Source: Oligosphaeraceae bacterium (GTDB taxonomy: Bacteria > Verrucomicrobiota > Lentisphaeria > Oligosphaerales > Oligosphaeraceae). Taken from it: a DNA stretch of 19,653 nt. Position numbers and translations under genes: made by a program. How positions within the stretch are numbered: position 1 is the first letter of the stretch; each line of letters begins with the position of its first letter. Positions 7,931-14,535 of the stretch are shown here, piece after piece. The stretch lies in the NCBI GenBank assembly GCA_012515455.1, contig JAAYYJ010000398.1:1-19653 (forward strand), read 5' to 3'. The notes beneath the pieces were generated by a model. It was not told where the DNA came from and searched no databases. It saw nothing but the letters and a program-made list of their open reading frames with translations.

Positions 7931-7960
7931 ATTACAAGACCAGGCGGAGAAACTTGACAA
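7931..7960 (-). promoter_or_regulatory. Candidate sigma-70-type promoter for tRNA-Arg
   Basis: On the minus strand TTGTCA (7960-7955) and TGTAAT (7936-7931) are separated by 18 nt, close to the -35 and -10 consensus. The likely start would be about 25-30 nt before the mature tRNA 5' end, leaving a short leader for RNase P. This rests on hexamer match and position only. Confidence 0.45.
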
Positions 7961-8052
7961 AAAAATGCCGCCGCCCGCCCAGGGCGAGTCACCTTCTTCC
8001 GTTCTGGCTTTCTTAGTCGTCGTTAATGGGCGAAACCTGGTGCTGAGCATTT

Positions 8053-8208
8053 TCATACTGCCGGATTAGTCCAGGCTTGCAATTGACCCATAACCGCTCT
8101 GGCGCTGGCAACGCGCGCGTTCTGCAGGTAGTACTGACCGGGTGCTTGACCAACCCAAACACTCTGGCAAAGCTCTTTTTCCAGCACCAATCTTCGCACC
8201 TTAACCAT
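8053..8208 (-). CDS. Possible 51-residue small protein, not recognised
   Basis: On the minus strand an ATG at 8208 opens a 51-codon frame ending TGA at 8055-8053. The product begins MVKVRRLVLEKELCQSVWVG and continues with a basic, glutamine-rich stretch ending TNPAV; no family is recognised and there is no membrane segment. The start codon lies inside the left copy of the 32-bp direct repeat. The frame upstream of the ATG is open back to a TGA at 8217-8215, which separates it from the 20-codon frame that starts at 8277. Thus it could be a real small gene, or the degraded tail of a longer one. There is no good Shine-Dalgarno directly before the ATG. Its codon use cannot be judged at this length. 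Confidence 0.25.
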   Translation of the reverse strand: MVKVRRLVLEKELCQSVWVGQAPGQYYLQNARVASARAVMGQLQAWTNPAV

Positions 8209-8211
8209 TTT
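8180..8211. repeat. Left copy of 32-bp direct repeat
   Basis: Matches 8809-8840 at 28 of 32 positions in the same orientation. The shared unbroken core is CAATCTTCGCACCTTAAC (8188-8205). The two copies lie 629 bp apart and enclose the island that holds the 62-bp tandem array. Confidence 0.85.
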
Positions 8212-8214
8212 GAG

Positions 8215-8277
8215 TCAGGGGTGGCACTGCCCGTTGATGTCTGTTATTGTCTTCCATTGTTCGCCTTTGTTTTTCAT
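8215..8277 (-). other. 20-codon mini-ORF preceded by ribosome site
   Basis: On the minus strand ACAAAGGCGAACAATG places an AAAGG ribosome site just before an ATG at 8277. The frame reads MKNKGEQWKTITDINGQCHP and stops at TGA (8217-8215). It is in frame with the 51-codon ORF further on, separated by that TGA and two more codons. It lies about 95 nt downstream of a consensus-like promoter (8379-8407). It may be a leader peptide, or a fragment of a broken gene. Confidence 0.22.
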
Positions 8278-8290
8278 TGTTCGCCTTTGT
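8255..8290 (-). repeat. Tandem duplication of a ribosome-site/ATG motif
   Basis: The 16-bp sequence CATTGTTCGCCTTTGT occurs exactly twice, at 8255-8270 and 8275-8290 (20-bp period). Read on the minus strand each copy is ACAAAGGCGAACAATG, a Shine-Dalgarno-like AAAGG followed at 6 nt by ATG. The two ATGs (8277 and 8257) are in different frames and open 20- and 18-codon frames. Confidence 0.8.
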
Positions 8291-8319
8291 CAACACTCGC
8301 GCGCGCGTCAAAATTAGGG

Positions 8320-8354
8320 TTGGGGGTCCCCCCAATCGGTGGGGTGGGCCCACC
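8320..8354. repeat. Two adjacent GC-rich inverted repeats
   Basis: TTGGGGG/CCCCCAA with a two-base centre (8320-8335) is followed by the palindrome GGTGGGCCCACC (8343-8354). Neither is followed by a T-run on either strand, so they do not look like intrinsic terminators. They would lie in the leader of any transcript from the minus-strand promoter at 8379-8407. Confidence 0.6.
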
Positions 8355-8378
8355 GGTAGAATCAAGGGCACGGGGCAA

Positions 8379-8407
8379 AAATTAGTGCTTTTCGTCAATT
8401 TTGTCAA
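8379..8407 (-). promoter_or_regulatory. Candidate promoter inside the gene-poor island
   Basis: On the minus strand a perfect -35 TTGACA (8407-8402) is followed after 17 nt by TAATTT (8384-8379), four of six matches to the -10 consensus. It points towards the duplicated ribosome-site motif and the small ORFs at 8053-8277. No other gene is in reach, so if active it makes a short RNA. Confidence 0.4.
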
Positions 8408-8480
8408 GGCCCAAGTCGGCAATTGCATACAAATACCTTGTTCCCGGACAACTGCTTCCCAGTAAAGGACCAAGAGTCCC

Positions 8481-8742
8481 AGCCGCGGGAGCTGTTGCGA
8501 TCAGATCAGCCCCCGCATTTCCGCTGGGTATACTCCCTCACCAACCGCGGGAGCTGTTGCGATCAGATCAGCCCGCGCATTTCCGCTGGGTATACTCCCT
8601 CGCCAGCCGCGGGAGCTGTTGCGAGCGGGTCAGCCCGCGCATTTCCGCTGGGCATGCCTCACCGGCCGCGGGAGCTGTTGCGATCAGACCAGCCCCCGCA
8701 TTCCGCTGGGCATACTCCCTAACCGGCCGGGGGCCGCTGCTC
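8481..8742. repeat. Tandem array of a 62-bp repeat, four copies plus a decayed fifth
   Basis: Copies begin with CCGCGGGAGCTGTTGCGA at 8483, 8545, 8607 and 8666, with lengths 62, 62, 59 and 61. A decayed partial copy starts at 8727. Copies 1 and 2 differ at only a few positions; copy 3 has GCGGG where the others have a GATCAG-like stretch and lacks three bases near its end; copy 4 lacks one T. Inside each unit on the minus strand, GCGGGCTG and CAGCTCCCGC can pair into a bulged stem, so each copy may fold into a hairpin. The period is not a multiple of three, so the frames running through the array are not credible genes. There are no unique spacers, so it is not a CRISPR array. Confidence 0.93.
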
Positions 8743-8767
8743 TCTCTGCTGCCGACGCAAACCAAGT

Positions 8768-8810
8768 CATTGCGAGGGAAACCGCCAATGGCGCCTCTTT
8801 GGCGACAATC
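8768..8810. repeat. Small palindromic element, possible dispersed intergenic repeat
   Basis: Starts CATTGCGAGGG and ends GGCGACAATC, so its ends are roughly inverted (ATTG...CAAT). It contains a stem CGCCAA (8783-8788) with TTGGCG (8799-8804) around a loop holding GGCGCC. Sequences starting GTCATTGCGAGG are, as I recall, common dispersed repeats in many bacterial genomes; this is a resemblance, not a match I could check. On the minus strand the stem follows the glycosidase stop by about 30 nt and is followed by GTTTC, so it might act as a weak terminator. Confidence 0.4.
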
Positions 8811-8840
8811 AAGCAGCAATCTTCGCACCTTAACTATTCT
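8809..8840. repeat. Right copy of 32-bp direct repeat, overlapping a stop codon
   Basis: Direct partner of 8180-8211 (28/32 identical). It covers the stop codon and last codons of the glycosidase gene that ends at 8834, so either that gene's end was copied to the left site or an element entered at this gene's very end. Confidence 0.85.
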
Positions 8841-10822
8841 TCGGCGAACACCAGCAGTGCATATCCTTTGATCTGAGGGACGGTCACGCTGGCGTAGCCG
8901 TCACCGGTATGCCGGAAGGGCAGCTTCTCACCCCCGGGTGCCAGGTAGACATCCTTGACCGCCCGCTCGTCTTCGCGCAGCTGGATGACTTGCTCGAGGA
9001 CCAGCAGCGGTTCTTCAATCATCTCGCATTGTTCCAGGCGGCGCTCCGGCAGGTAAGCCAGAAAGTGCACCATCCGCCGACCCGGCTGTGAGGTCACGGT
9101 GACCCGGGAGTAGGACGGCGCGCCGGGGAGGCGCAGCAGCGGCCGGGGCAGCAGGCGCTGCAGGAGGTTGGCGACCAGCTGGCGGAGAGGGACTGGCGCA
9201 CAGTTGTTGTAGGTGGTGAAAACCGGATTGGCGATGTATGCCACCTGGTCAGTGGCAGTGACTGCCGGCTCGCCGCTGTCCCGGTCTGGAGGCAGATAGA
9301 CATAGCCGTGCCGGCCGTCCCAGCCGCGGTTGTAGTACGGCGCGATAATGCTGCCCAGTACTGCGGTGCCGGGAGCGGCCTCAACCCGGACCCCGGCATC
9401 ATAGAGGGTGATCGGCATATCCGGCTGCCCGGCCGAGATCTCCGGCCCATTCTTCAGGAAGGCCGGATTATGAGGCGAGGGGCCGAGATAGCGCACCCCC
9501 CACTGGGGCAGGGGGAAGGACCCGCTCTGCCAGTCCAGGCCGGATTGATGCGAGGCCAGAATTTTGCCGCCCCGGGCCAGGTGCGCCTCCAGGCGTGCGC
9601 ACAATTTATCCTCCCAGGGGGTGAAATCGGGCAGAATCAGGAGCGGGTACTGCTCCCAGGAGCAGGCCATGGAAACCACATCGAACTGCTGCTGCTCTTC
9701 GCAGAGCATCCGGGTGGCCGAGCGCAGGGCCAGCCATTCGCGGGTGAATTGCGCCTGCAGTTTCGGCGAGCAGTACTGGTTGCTGCCGTAAGGTTTGCTC
9801 ATGACCAGGCCGATATCGGTCAGAGCCACGGCTTGCTCGGTCCAGGGGTCCAGGGCCGCCAGCTGCCGGTACACTTTCTCGTCCAGTTCAGCCACTGCCT
9901 GATTGATGTCACCGCGGGGATGGAAATGGTCGCCGATGGTGGTATGCATGGTGTTGGCAATGCCGTAGAGACAATCGTATTCCAGGCTGGCCTGAGTCCG
10001 GATACCGCCAAAATCACCCCAGGAGCGATGGAAGCGGCCGGTCATATTGAGCACCGGCTTCTGCAAGGTGCGCAAATACCTGGCCCCCACCGGCAGGGTC
10101 TCATAACCCCAGCCGCCCGTGGGCAGGCATTCGAATTCAAGGTAGTTGCCGATGTCCTGCTGCTCTTCAAAGCCGATGCCGTTGAAGTACAGCAGTGCAT
10201 CGGGCTTTACCGCCTGCACCGCGGCCGCGACCCGGCGCGCCAGGGCCAGGCATTTGTCCGCATTGTAGGCGTAGAGCTGCTCCTCGTCCCGCCAGTCCAG
10301 CCCGGCCTGGGCCATTGCCTCCAGGCACTCCATCCCCAGACAGGGCTCGGTGCGGATGCAATCCAGGAACAGCCCGTCGACCTGGCAGTGCTGCACCGCC
10401 TCGGCCGCCATCGCCACCAGGTGCGCACCATAGCCGCTGTTGTAGCACATCTGCCGGAAGAAACTGCTGGCCGGATCGGCATGGGTCTGGCCGTTCTGGC
10501 GCAGAATCAGCCATTCGCGATGCCGCAGTCCCTCTTCGTGACTGAGCCCGGCGTTGATATAGGCGCTGATGCCGATGCCGCGCCGGTGGCAGGCCGCGGC
10601 CAGCTCGGTCAGCAGATCGCGTTGCAGGGCCGGGTGCCGGATGCCGATTTCAGTGTTGTAATACGCAGTACCAAGATTGCAGCGGGCCGGGAAGACTACA
10701 TACTCGGCACCAATCTGGGCAAAACGCTCAGCAATGGTGTCCATGGCAAAGCATTTGCCGACATCAGGATTCGCCGGCATGGTGTGGAAATCAAAAAACA
10801 GCGCTCGCTTGGGAAAATTCAT
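8834..10822 (-). CDS. GHL6-like glycoside hydrolase with beta-galactosidase-type trimerisation domain
   Basis: A 662-residue protein with a TIM-barrel half and a second half of glutamine-amidotransferase-like fold. Residues about 5-330 resemble the GHL6 / alpha-amylase-superfamily barrel: FDFHTMPANP at the start, CHRRGIGISAYINAG near 83-97, then VDGLFLDCIRTEPCLGMECL with Asp149 and Asp154 at a strand end where such barrels carry a catalytic acid. Residues about 350-560 (IGLVMSKPYGSN, then LLILPDFTPWED and GGKILASHQSG) match the trimerisation domain of GH42-type enzymes. No signal peptide is seen. The ATG at 10822 follows GAGGA with 6-nt spacing and is preferred over the ATG at 10834. It lies downstream of deoR on the same strand with its own possible promoter. 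Its stop codon lies within a direct repeat. Substrate unknown; the glycosidase call is probable, the family number is not certain. Confidence 0.72.
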   Translation of the reverse strand: MNFPKRALFFDFHTMPANPDVGKCFAMDTIAERFAQIGAEYVVFPARCNLGTAYYNTEIGIRHPALQRDLLTELAAACHRRGIGISAYINAGLSHEEGLRHREWLILRQNGQTHADPASSFFRQMCYNSGYGAHLVAMAAEAVQHCQVDGLFLDCIRTEPCLGMECLEAMAQAGLDWRDEEQLYAYNADKCLALARRVAAAVQAVKPDALLYFNGIGFEEQQDIGNYLEFECLPTGGWGYETLPVGARYLRTLQKPVLNMTGRFHRSWGDFGGIRTQASLEYDCLYGIANTMHTTIGDHFHPRGDINQAVAELDEKVYRQLAALDPWTEQAVALTDIGLVMSKPYGSNQYCSPKLQAQFTREWLALRSATRMLCEEQQQFDVVSMACSWEQYPLLILPDFTPWEDKLCARLEAHLARGGKILASHQSGLDWQSGSFPLPQWGVRYLGPSPHNPAFLKNGPEISAGQPDMPITLYDAGVRVEAAPGTAVLGSIIAPYYNRGWDGRHGYVYLPPDRDSGEPAVTATDQVAYIANPVFTTYNNCAPVPLRQLVANLLQRLLPRPLLRLPGAPSYSRVTVTSQPGRRMVHFLAYLPERRLEQCEMIEEPLLVLEQVIQLREDERAVKDVYLAPGGEKLPFRHTGDGYASVTVPQIKGYALLVFAEE

Positions 10823-10875
10823 TGCCGTCCTCATTTGCTGATGTTAACCTAAACCGGCACTCGCCGTCCGGAAAC

Positions 10876-10903
10876 AATATACCCCGCCAAAAGCAAAGGC
10901 CAA
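10876..10903 (-). promoter_or_regulatory. Candidate promoter of the GHL6-like gene
   Basis: On the minus strand TTGGCC (10903-10898) and TATATT (10881-10876) are 16 nt apart; the -10 hexamer matches at five of six positions. It lies about 55 nt before the chosen ATG. A weak hairpin GCCAG/CTGGC (10904-10926) just upstream may mark the end of deoR, but no GTTGTGAAAAA-type operator is seen here. Confidence 0.4.
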
Positions 10904-10940
10904 GCCAGAGTGCATCCGCCCCTGGCCCCAAAACCCTGTT

Positions 10941-11693
10941 TCAGGTGCTGCAGAAGACAATCTCGATGCCGGCAGCGCGCAAAGGCGCGGCCTCAGCTGG
11001 CGGCAGGGCCGGGTCAGTGACCAGCAGCTGGACCTGCCGGGGCTCGACAAAGCAGGTCAGGGACGCCTGCCCGAATTTCCGGCTCTCGGTAATGATCGCC
11101 ACCCGGCTGGCAATCCCGATGGACTTCTTCTCTAAGTGCGAGAGGCTGAAATCGGAGGTGAAAAATCCCCGGCTGCTCAACGCCCCGTCACAGCCGGAGA
11201 CCAGCCAGTCGACATGGTATTGCCCGAGGTTCGATTCCGCCAGGGGGCCAACCAGATCCAGTGAGGTGCTGCGCAATTCTCCGCCCAGAAGTATGACCTT
11301 GCAGCTGCTGCGAAACAGCGCTGAGGCTACCGGCAGGGCATTGGTGATTACGGTCAGAGCAGGATGCAGCTTCCCGGACAGCACTTTGGCAAAGGCCAGA
11401 GCCGTCGAACCAGTCCCGATAAACAGCGACGCGCAGGGCATGATCCGGGAATACAGCGCCTCACCCAGACTGAACTTCAACTCGCTTAAAGTGCCGGAGA
11501 CGGACGGGGGCTCGTAACGCAACGTGCTGCCCATCGCCCCGCCCTTGAGCAAAACCGCCAGACCGCGTGACGATAAATAACTCAGATCACGCCGGATGGT
11601 CATCTCCGATACCCCGAAAATAACCGCAGCAGACTTGATTGACAATTGCTCACGCTGCAAAATATTCAGGATATTACGCTGACGAGTATTCAT
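10941..11693 (-). CDS. DeoR-family transcriptional repressor
   Basis: A 250-residue regulator of normal family length. Residues 1-56 form the winged helix-turn-helix, with the DeoR signature VSEMTIRRDLSYLSSRG. The rest is the sugar-phosphate-isomerase-like effector domain: FIGTGSTALAFAKVL, VITNALPVASAL, LGGELR and WLVSGCDGALSSRGFFT, the regions that bind a phosphorylated sugar in this family. It is divergent from the aminotransferase operon; the intergenic region carries two inverted copies of GTTGTGAAAAA, probably its operators, one of them near where its own promoter should be (autoregulation). The frame extends upstream to an ATG at 11876, but those 61 residues lie across the operators and promoter and lack family features; MNTRQRNILNIL is a typical DeoR start. 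The effector is probably an intermediate made by the operon; which one is not known. Confidence 0.93.
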   Translation of the reverse strand: MNTRQRNILNILQREQLSIKSAAVIFGVSEMTIRRDLSYLSSRGLAVLLKGGAMGSTLRYEPPSVSGTLSELKFSLGEALYSRIMPCASLFIGTGSTALAFAKVLSGKLHPALTVITNALPVASALFRSSCKVILLGGELRSTSLDLVGPLAESNLGQYHVDWLVSGCDGALSSRGFFTSDFSLSHLEKKSIGIASRVAIITESRKFGQASLTCFVEPRQVQLLVTDPALPPAEAAPLRAAGIEIVFCST

Positions 11694-11824
11694 CGCACTG
11701 GAACCCCCGGAGAGAAAAGCCAACCGCCTGCCCGGGTGAAATGGCCGGATCAGGAGGACAACCCAGCCCCAAACGGGGTCCGCCCGACGGCCATACCACT
11801 GGCATATAGCCAAAATAATACCGC

Positions 11825-11840
11825 GTTGTGAAAAAACAAC
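11825..11840. promoter_or_regulatory. Operator-like inverted repeat A
   Basis: GTTGTGAAAAAACAAC: arms GTTGT and ACAAC around a six-base centre. It shares the 11-bp sequence GTTGTGAAAAA with site B (11919-11937), which has it on the other strand. It lies 30 bp upstream of the -35 of the operon promoter and on the deoR side, so it may control both directions. The DeoR link is inferred from the adjacent gene. Confidence 0.65.
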
Positions 11841-11870
11841 AGAGAAATCTAGCACCGCAATGATTTTTTC

Positions 11871-11899
11871 TTGCATTCGACCCTTCTTTATACTATATT
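11871..11899 (+). promoter_or_regulatory. Sigma-70-type promoter of the aminotransferase operon
   Basis: TTGCAT (11871-11876), a 17-nt spacer, then TATATT (11894-11899), five of six matches to the -10 consensus. The predicted start is near 11906, giving a leader of about 43 nt that contains operator-like site B. The promoter lies between the two inverted operator-like sites. Confidence 0.7.
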
Positions 11900-11918
11900 C
11901 TGCCAGAAATGCAGTCCC

Positions 11919-11937
11919 GTTGTTAATTTTTCACAAC
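11919..11937. promoter_or_regulatory. Operator-like inverted repeat B
   Basis: GTTGTTAATTTTTCACAAC: arms GTTGT and ACAAC around a nine-base centre, with GTTGTGAAAAA on the minus strand. It lies about 13-31 nt after the predicted transcription start, a usual place for a repressor to block elongation or open-complex formation. Centre-to-centre distance from site A is about 95 bp, roughly nine helical turns, compatible with looping. Confidence 0.65.
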
Positions 11938-11948
11938 CACAGGCGCGA

Positions 11949-13325
11949 ATGGTGTTCAACATGGCGAAATATGACCCCAGTGCTTACCAGCTTGATTTGC
12001 AGCGTTATCCTCATCTAGTCAGTGCCAGCCTCCCCGGTCCCAAGAGTCAGGCATTGCATGACCGGGCCTCGCAGTACTATCGCGGTTTATCCGGTCAGGT
12101 GCGCTTATTTCCGGTGGCTTTTGAGCGCGGCAGCGGTTGTCTGCTGGAGGATGTGGACGGCAATGCGTTCATTGATTTTTCCAGCGGCATTTATGTGACC
12201 ACGTTGGGTCACTGCCATCCCAAGGTCTCGGCGGCAGTGGCCAAGTACGCCTCGCAGCTGATGAACGCCCATGATTTCACCACTGAGATCAAGGTCCGGC
12301 TGCTCGAGAAGATGGCCCAGGTTCTGCCTGGCGATTTGCGTTCCTTCCAGCTCTATGACAGCGGCACCACGGCGGTGGAAGCCGGCCTGCGTACCTGCCG
12401 GGCCGCGACCGGCAAACACGAATTCATCAGCTGCTTCATGGATTTCCATGGTAAGAGCGGGCACGCTATCGGACTGGCCCGGATGAGCAAATTCAGCGGC
12501 CCGACCCGCCCCGGCGGCTTCTATCTGGTCCCCCGTCCCGATACCTACCGGCCCTGGTGGACGCGCAGTGACGGTAGCCTGGATACCGAACGCTATCTGG
12601 AATTCTACGACACCTTCATCCGGGAATCAACCACCGGACAGGTCGCGGCCTTCGTGCTGGAGCCAATCCAGGGCTGGGGCGGCAGCATCATGCCGCCAGA
12701 TGACTTCTTCCCCAAACTGCGGCGATTCCTGGATGAGCGGGGAATCCTGCTGTTCGCCGATGAAGTGCTCACCAGCATGGGCCGCACCGGACGCTATCTC
12801 TGTATGGAACACTGGGACGTCCTGCCCGATGTGGTGACCCTGGGCAAAGGCTTCGGCAACGGCTTCCCGGTCACCGCCATGGCGGTGCGCACACCTTATG
12901 CCGATGCGGTGGACAAGATCAGCGCCTCGACCAGCTACGGCGGCAATCCCATGGCTTGCGCCGCTGCCCTGGCCTGCTTTGAGGTGATCGAGGAGGAGGG
13001 GCTGCTGGAGCACGCCCAGGAACTCGAGCGGCTTTTCCGGCAGCGCATGTCCGACTGGACGCAGAAGTACGAGATTGTCGGTGACACTCGCTGCAAAGGC
13101 TGCCTGCTGGGGGTGGAGCTGGTCAAGGACAAAGTCAGCAAGGAGCCCTATGATGCGGCCGGGAAGATGGTCTATCAAAAAGCCTTCCGCAAGGGCCTGG
13201 CCTGGATTCCTGCCGGGCACATCCTGCGCATGAGTCCCCCGATTATTATGCCCAATGAAGTCGCCCTGAAGGGTATGGACATTATCGAGGAGGCCATCGC
13301 CGAAACCGAGCGCCAGAGACCGTGA
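11949..13325 (+). CDS. Class III PLP-dependent aminotransferase
   Basis: A 458-residue aminotransferase of the ornithine/GABA/glutamate-1-semialdehyde class. Visible motifs: DVDGNAFIDFSSGIYVTTLG and GHCHPKV near the N-terminus, YDSGTTAVEAGLR (cofactor phosphate binding), LLFADEVLTSMGRTG with Asp271 for the pyridine nitrogen, and TLGKGFGNGFP with Lys300 as the Schiff-base lysine. Class III enzymes move an amino group between glutamate or alanine and a keto or aldehyde partner; some act on sugars and aminocyclitols. The acceptor cannot be read here. It is the first gene of the DeoR-linked operon. The frame opens at 11871, but that codon lies in the -35 hexamer; the ATG at 11949 has an AGG ribosome site at about 6 nt, and the ATG at 11961 is a close alternative. 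Next gene starts 24 nt after the stop. Confidence 0.93.
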   Translation: MVFNMAKYDPSAYQLDLQRYPHLVSASLPGPKSQALHDRASQYYRGLSGQVRLFPVAFERGSGCLLEDVDGNAFIDFSSGIYVTTLGHCHPKVSAAVAKYASQLMNAHDFTTEIKVRLLEKMAQVLPGDLRSFQLYDSGTTAVEAGLRTCRAATGKHEFISCFMDFHGKSGHAIGLARMSKFSGPTRPGGFYLVPRPDTYRPWWTRSDGSLDTERYLEFYDTFIRESTTGQVAAFVLEPIQGWGGSIMPPDDFFPKLRRFLDERGILLFADEVLTSMGRTGRYLCMEHWDVLPDVVTLGKGFGNGFPVTAMAVRTPYADAVDKISASTSYGGNPMACAAALACFEVIEEEGLLEHAQELERLFRQRMSDWTQKYEIVGDTRCKGCLLGVELVKDKVSKEPYDAAGKMVYQKAFRKGLAWIPAGHILRMSPPIIMPNEVALKGMDIIEEAIAETERQRP

Positions 13326-13349
13326 AGCAAAAAAGGATAAGCATCAGTC

Positions 13350-14480
13350 ATGAAAGTTTACAACGTCGGCATCCTGGGGTTCGGTTTTATCGGCAAGGTC
13401 CATGCTTTCGCACATTTGAACCTGCCCTTGTTTTTTGCCCAGCAGGAATTCGCCAGCCGTATCCGGGCGGTCTGTACCTCGCGTGAGGAGACCGCCCGCC
13501 TGGGCGCGGCCCAGGTCGGGGCCGAATTAGCGGTCACGGATTATCGTGCCATCACTGAAAATCCTGACATCGACATCGTGGATATCTGCACACCGAATCA
13601 CCTGCACTGCGAAGAATTGCTCTCGGCCATGCGCCACCAGAAGCATATCTACTGCGATAAGCCTCTGACCGCGACCTGGCAGGAGGCGCAGCAAATTCAG
13701 TCCGCCTTGCCGGACTACCACGGCATCTCACAGATGACTTTGCAGAACCGCTTCTTCCCGGTCACGCTGCGGGCAAAGCAGATTGTCGAGGAGGGGCGGT
13801 TGGGGAAAATTCTGGAATTCCGGGCGTCGTATTTGCATTCCGGCAGTTCGGACCCCGCCGCGCCCCTGAAGTGGAAACTCTCGGGCGCAGCCGGCGGCGG
13901 CGTGGTCGCCGACTTGGGGGTCCATATCCTGGACCTGATGCATTTCCTGCTCGGGGAATTCAGCGAACTGAATGCCACGACCCGCATTGCGTATCCCCGG
14001 CGTCCCTCGCTGGAAGACCCGCAGAAGCTGCTCCCGGTTGATGCCGAAGACAATATGCTGGTCACGGTCAGGCTGCCTGACGGCGCCATCGGGTCAATCA
14101 ACGCCTCCAAAATCGCCACCGGCAGCGAAGACGAGGTGAGTTTCGAAATCTACGGCAGTAAAGGCGCCCTGAAATTGTTGCCGATGGAACTGCACCGGCT
14201 ATATTATTACGACGGCAGTGCCTGCGGCGCGCCGCTGGGCGGGCTGCGCGGCTGGACTGCCATTGACTGCGGACAGAGATACGACCCGCCCGCCGGTTTC
14301 CCGACCCCGAAAGCACCCATCGGCTGGATGCGGGGACATCAGCAGTGCATGTATAATTTTCTTTCCGCAGTGCATCACCGCCAGCCGGCTGGACCGGACC
14401 TGGCCCACGGCGTCTATCTGCAAAAACTGCTGGAGAAGGTCAAAGTTTCCGCTTCCAGCCGGCAGTGGGTCGGCATCTGA
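13350..14480 (+). CDS. Gfo/Idh/MocA-family NAD(P)-dependent oxidoreductase
   Basis: A 376-residue dehydrogenase. The N-terminal Rossmann domain starts VGILGFGFIGKVHAFAHLN (G-x-G-x-x-G at residues 10-15), followed by DIVDICTPNHLH and the family motif YCDKPLTATW with Lys104, the usual catalytic lysine. The C-terminal domain has VADLGVHILDLMHFLLGE with His192 and Asp196 in the G-x-H-x-x-D position. Such enzymes oxidise or reduce a hydroxyl on sugars, inositols or amino sugars, often at C3. With the adjacent aminotransferase, the pair could interconvert a hydroxyl and an amino group through a keto intermediate; this is inference. An AAGGAT ribosome site lies about 12 nt before the ATG. All key residues are intact. 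Confidence 0.93.
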   Translation: MKVYNVGILGFGFIGKVHAFAHLNLPLFFAQQEFASRIRAVCTSREETARLGAAQVGAELAVTDYRAITENPDIDIVDICTPNHLHCEELLSAMRHQKHIYCDKPLTATWQEAQQIQSALPDYHGISQMTLQNRFFPVTLRAKQIVEEGRLGKILEFRASYLHSGSSDPAAPLKWKLSGAAGGGVVADLGVHILDLMHFLLGEFSELNATTRIAYPRRPSLEDPQKLLPVDAEDNMLVTVRLPDGAIGSINASKIATGSEDEVSFEIYGSKGALKLLPMELHRLYYYDGSACGAPLGGLRGWTAIDCGQRYDPPAGFPTPKAPIGWMRGHQQCMYNFLSAVHHRQPAGPDLAHGVYLQKLLEKVKVSASSRQWVGI

Positions 14481-14535
14481 CCGCCTGGTCCCTGGCCGGA
14501 TGGCAATTCACCTGCAGAAAACCAAGGATATTTTA

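Noticed and set aside
8215..8217. In-frame TGA joining the 20-codon and 51-codon frames as a possible selenocysteine codon
   Set aside because: No SECIS-like hairpin was evident just downstream and no known selenoprotein family matches; a true stop or a decayed gene is simpler.
8481..8742. CRISPR array
   Set aside because: Repeats abut each other with no unique spacers, unit length is 62 bp, and no cas gene is present.
8401..8876. Several 85-156-codon frames on both strands
   Set aside because: They are made by the 62-bp tandem array; because the period is not a multiple of three, successive copies are read in different frames, and the products are repeat-derived.
9308..10852. 514-codon plus-strand open frame
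   Set aside because: Antisense to the GHL6-like glycosidase, no recognisable family, no ribosome site; a GC-driven shadow.
11694..11876. N-terminal extension of the DeoR gene to an ATG at 11876
   Set aside because: It would cross the operator-like sites and promoter region, and the winged helix-turn-helix normally starts within a few residues of the N-terminus, as with the ATG at 11693.
11871..11948. Upstream start of the aminotransferase at 11871
   Set aside because: That codon is part of the -35 hexamer; the transcript cannot include it.
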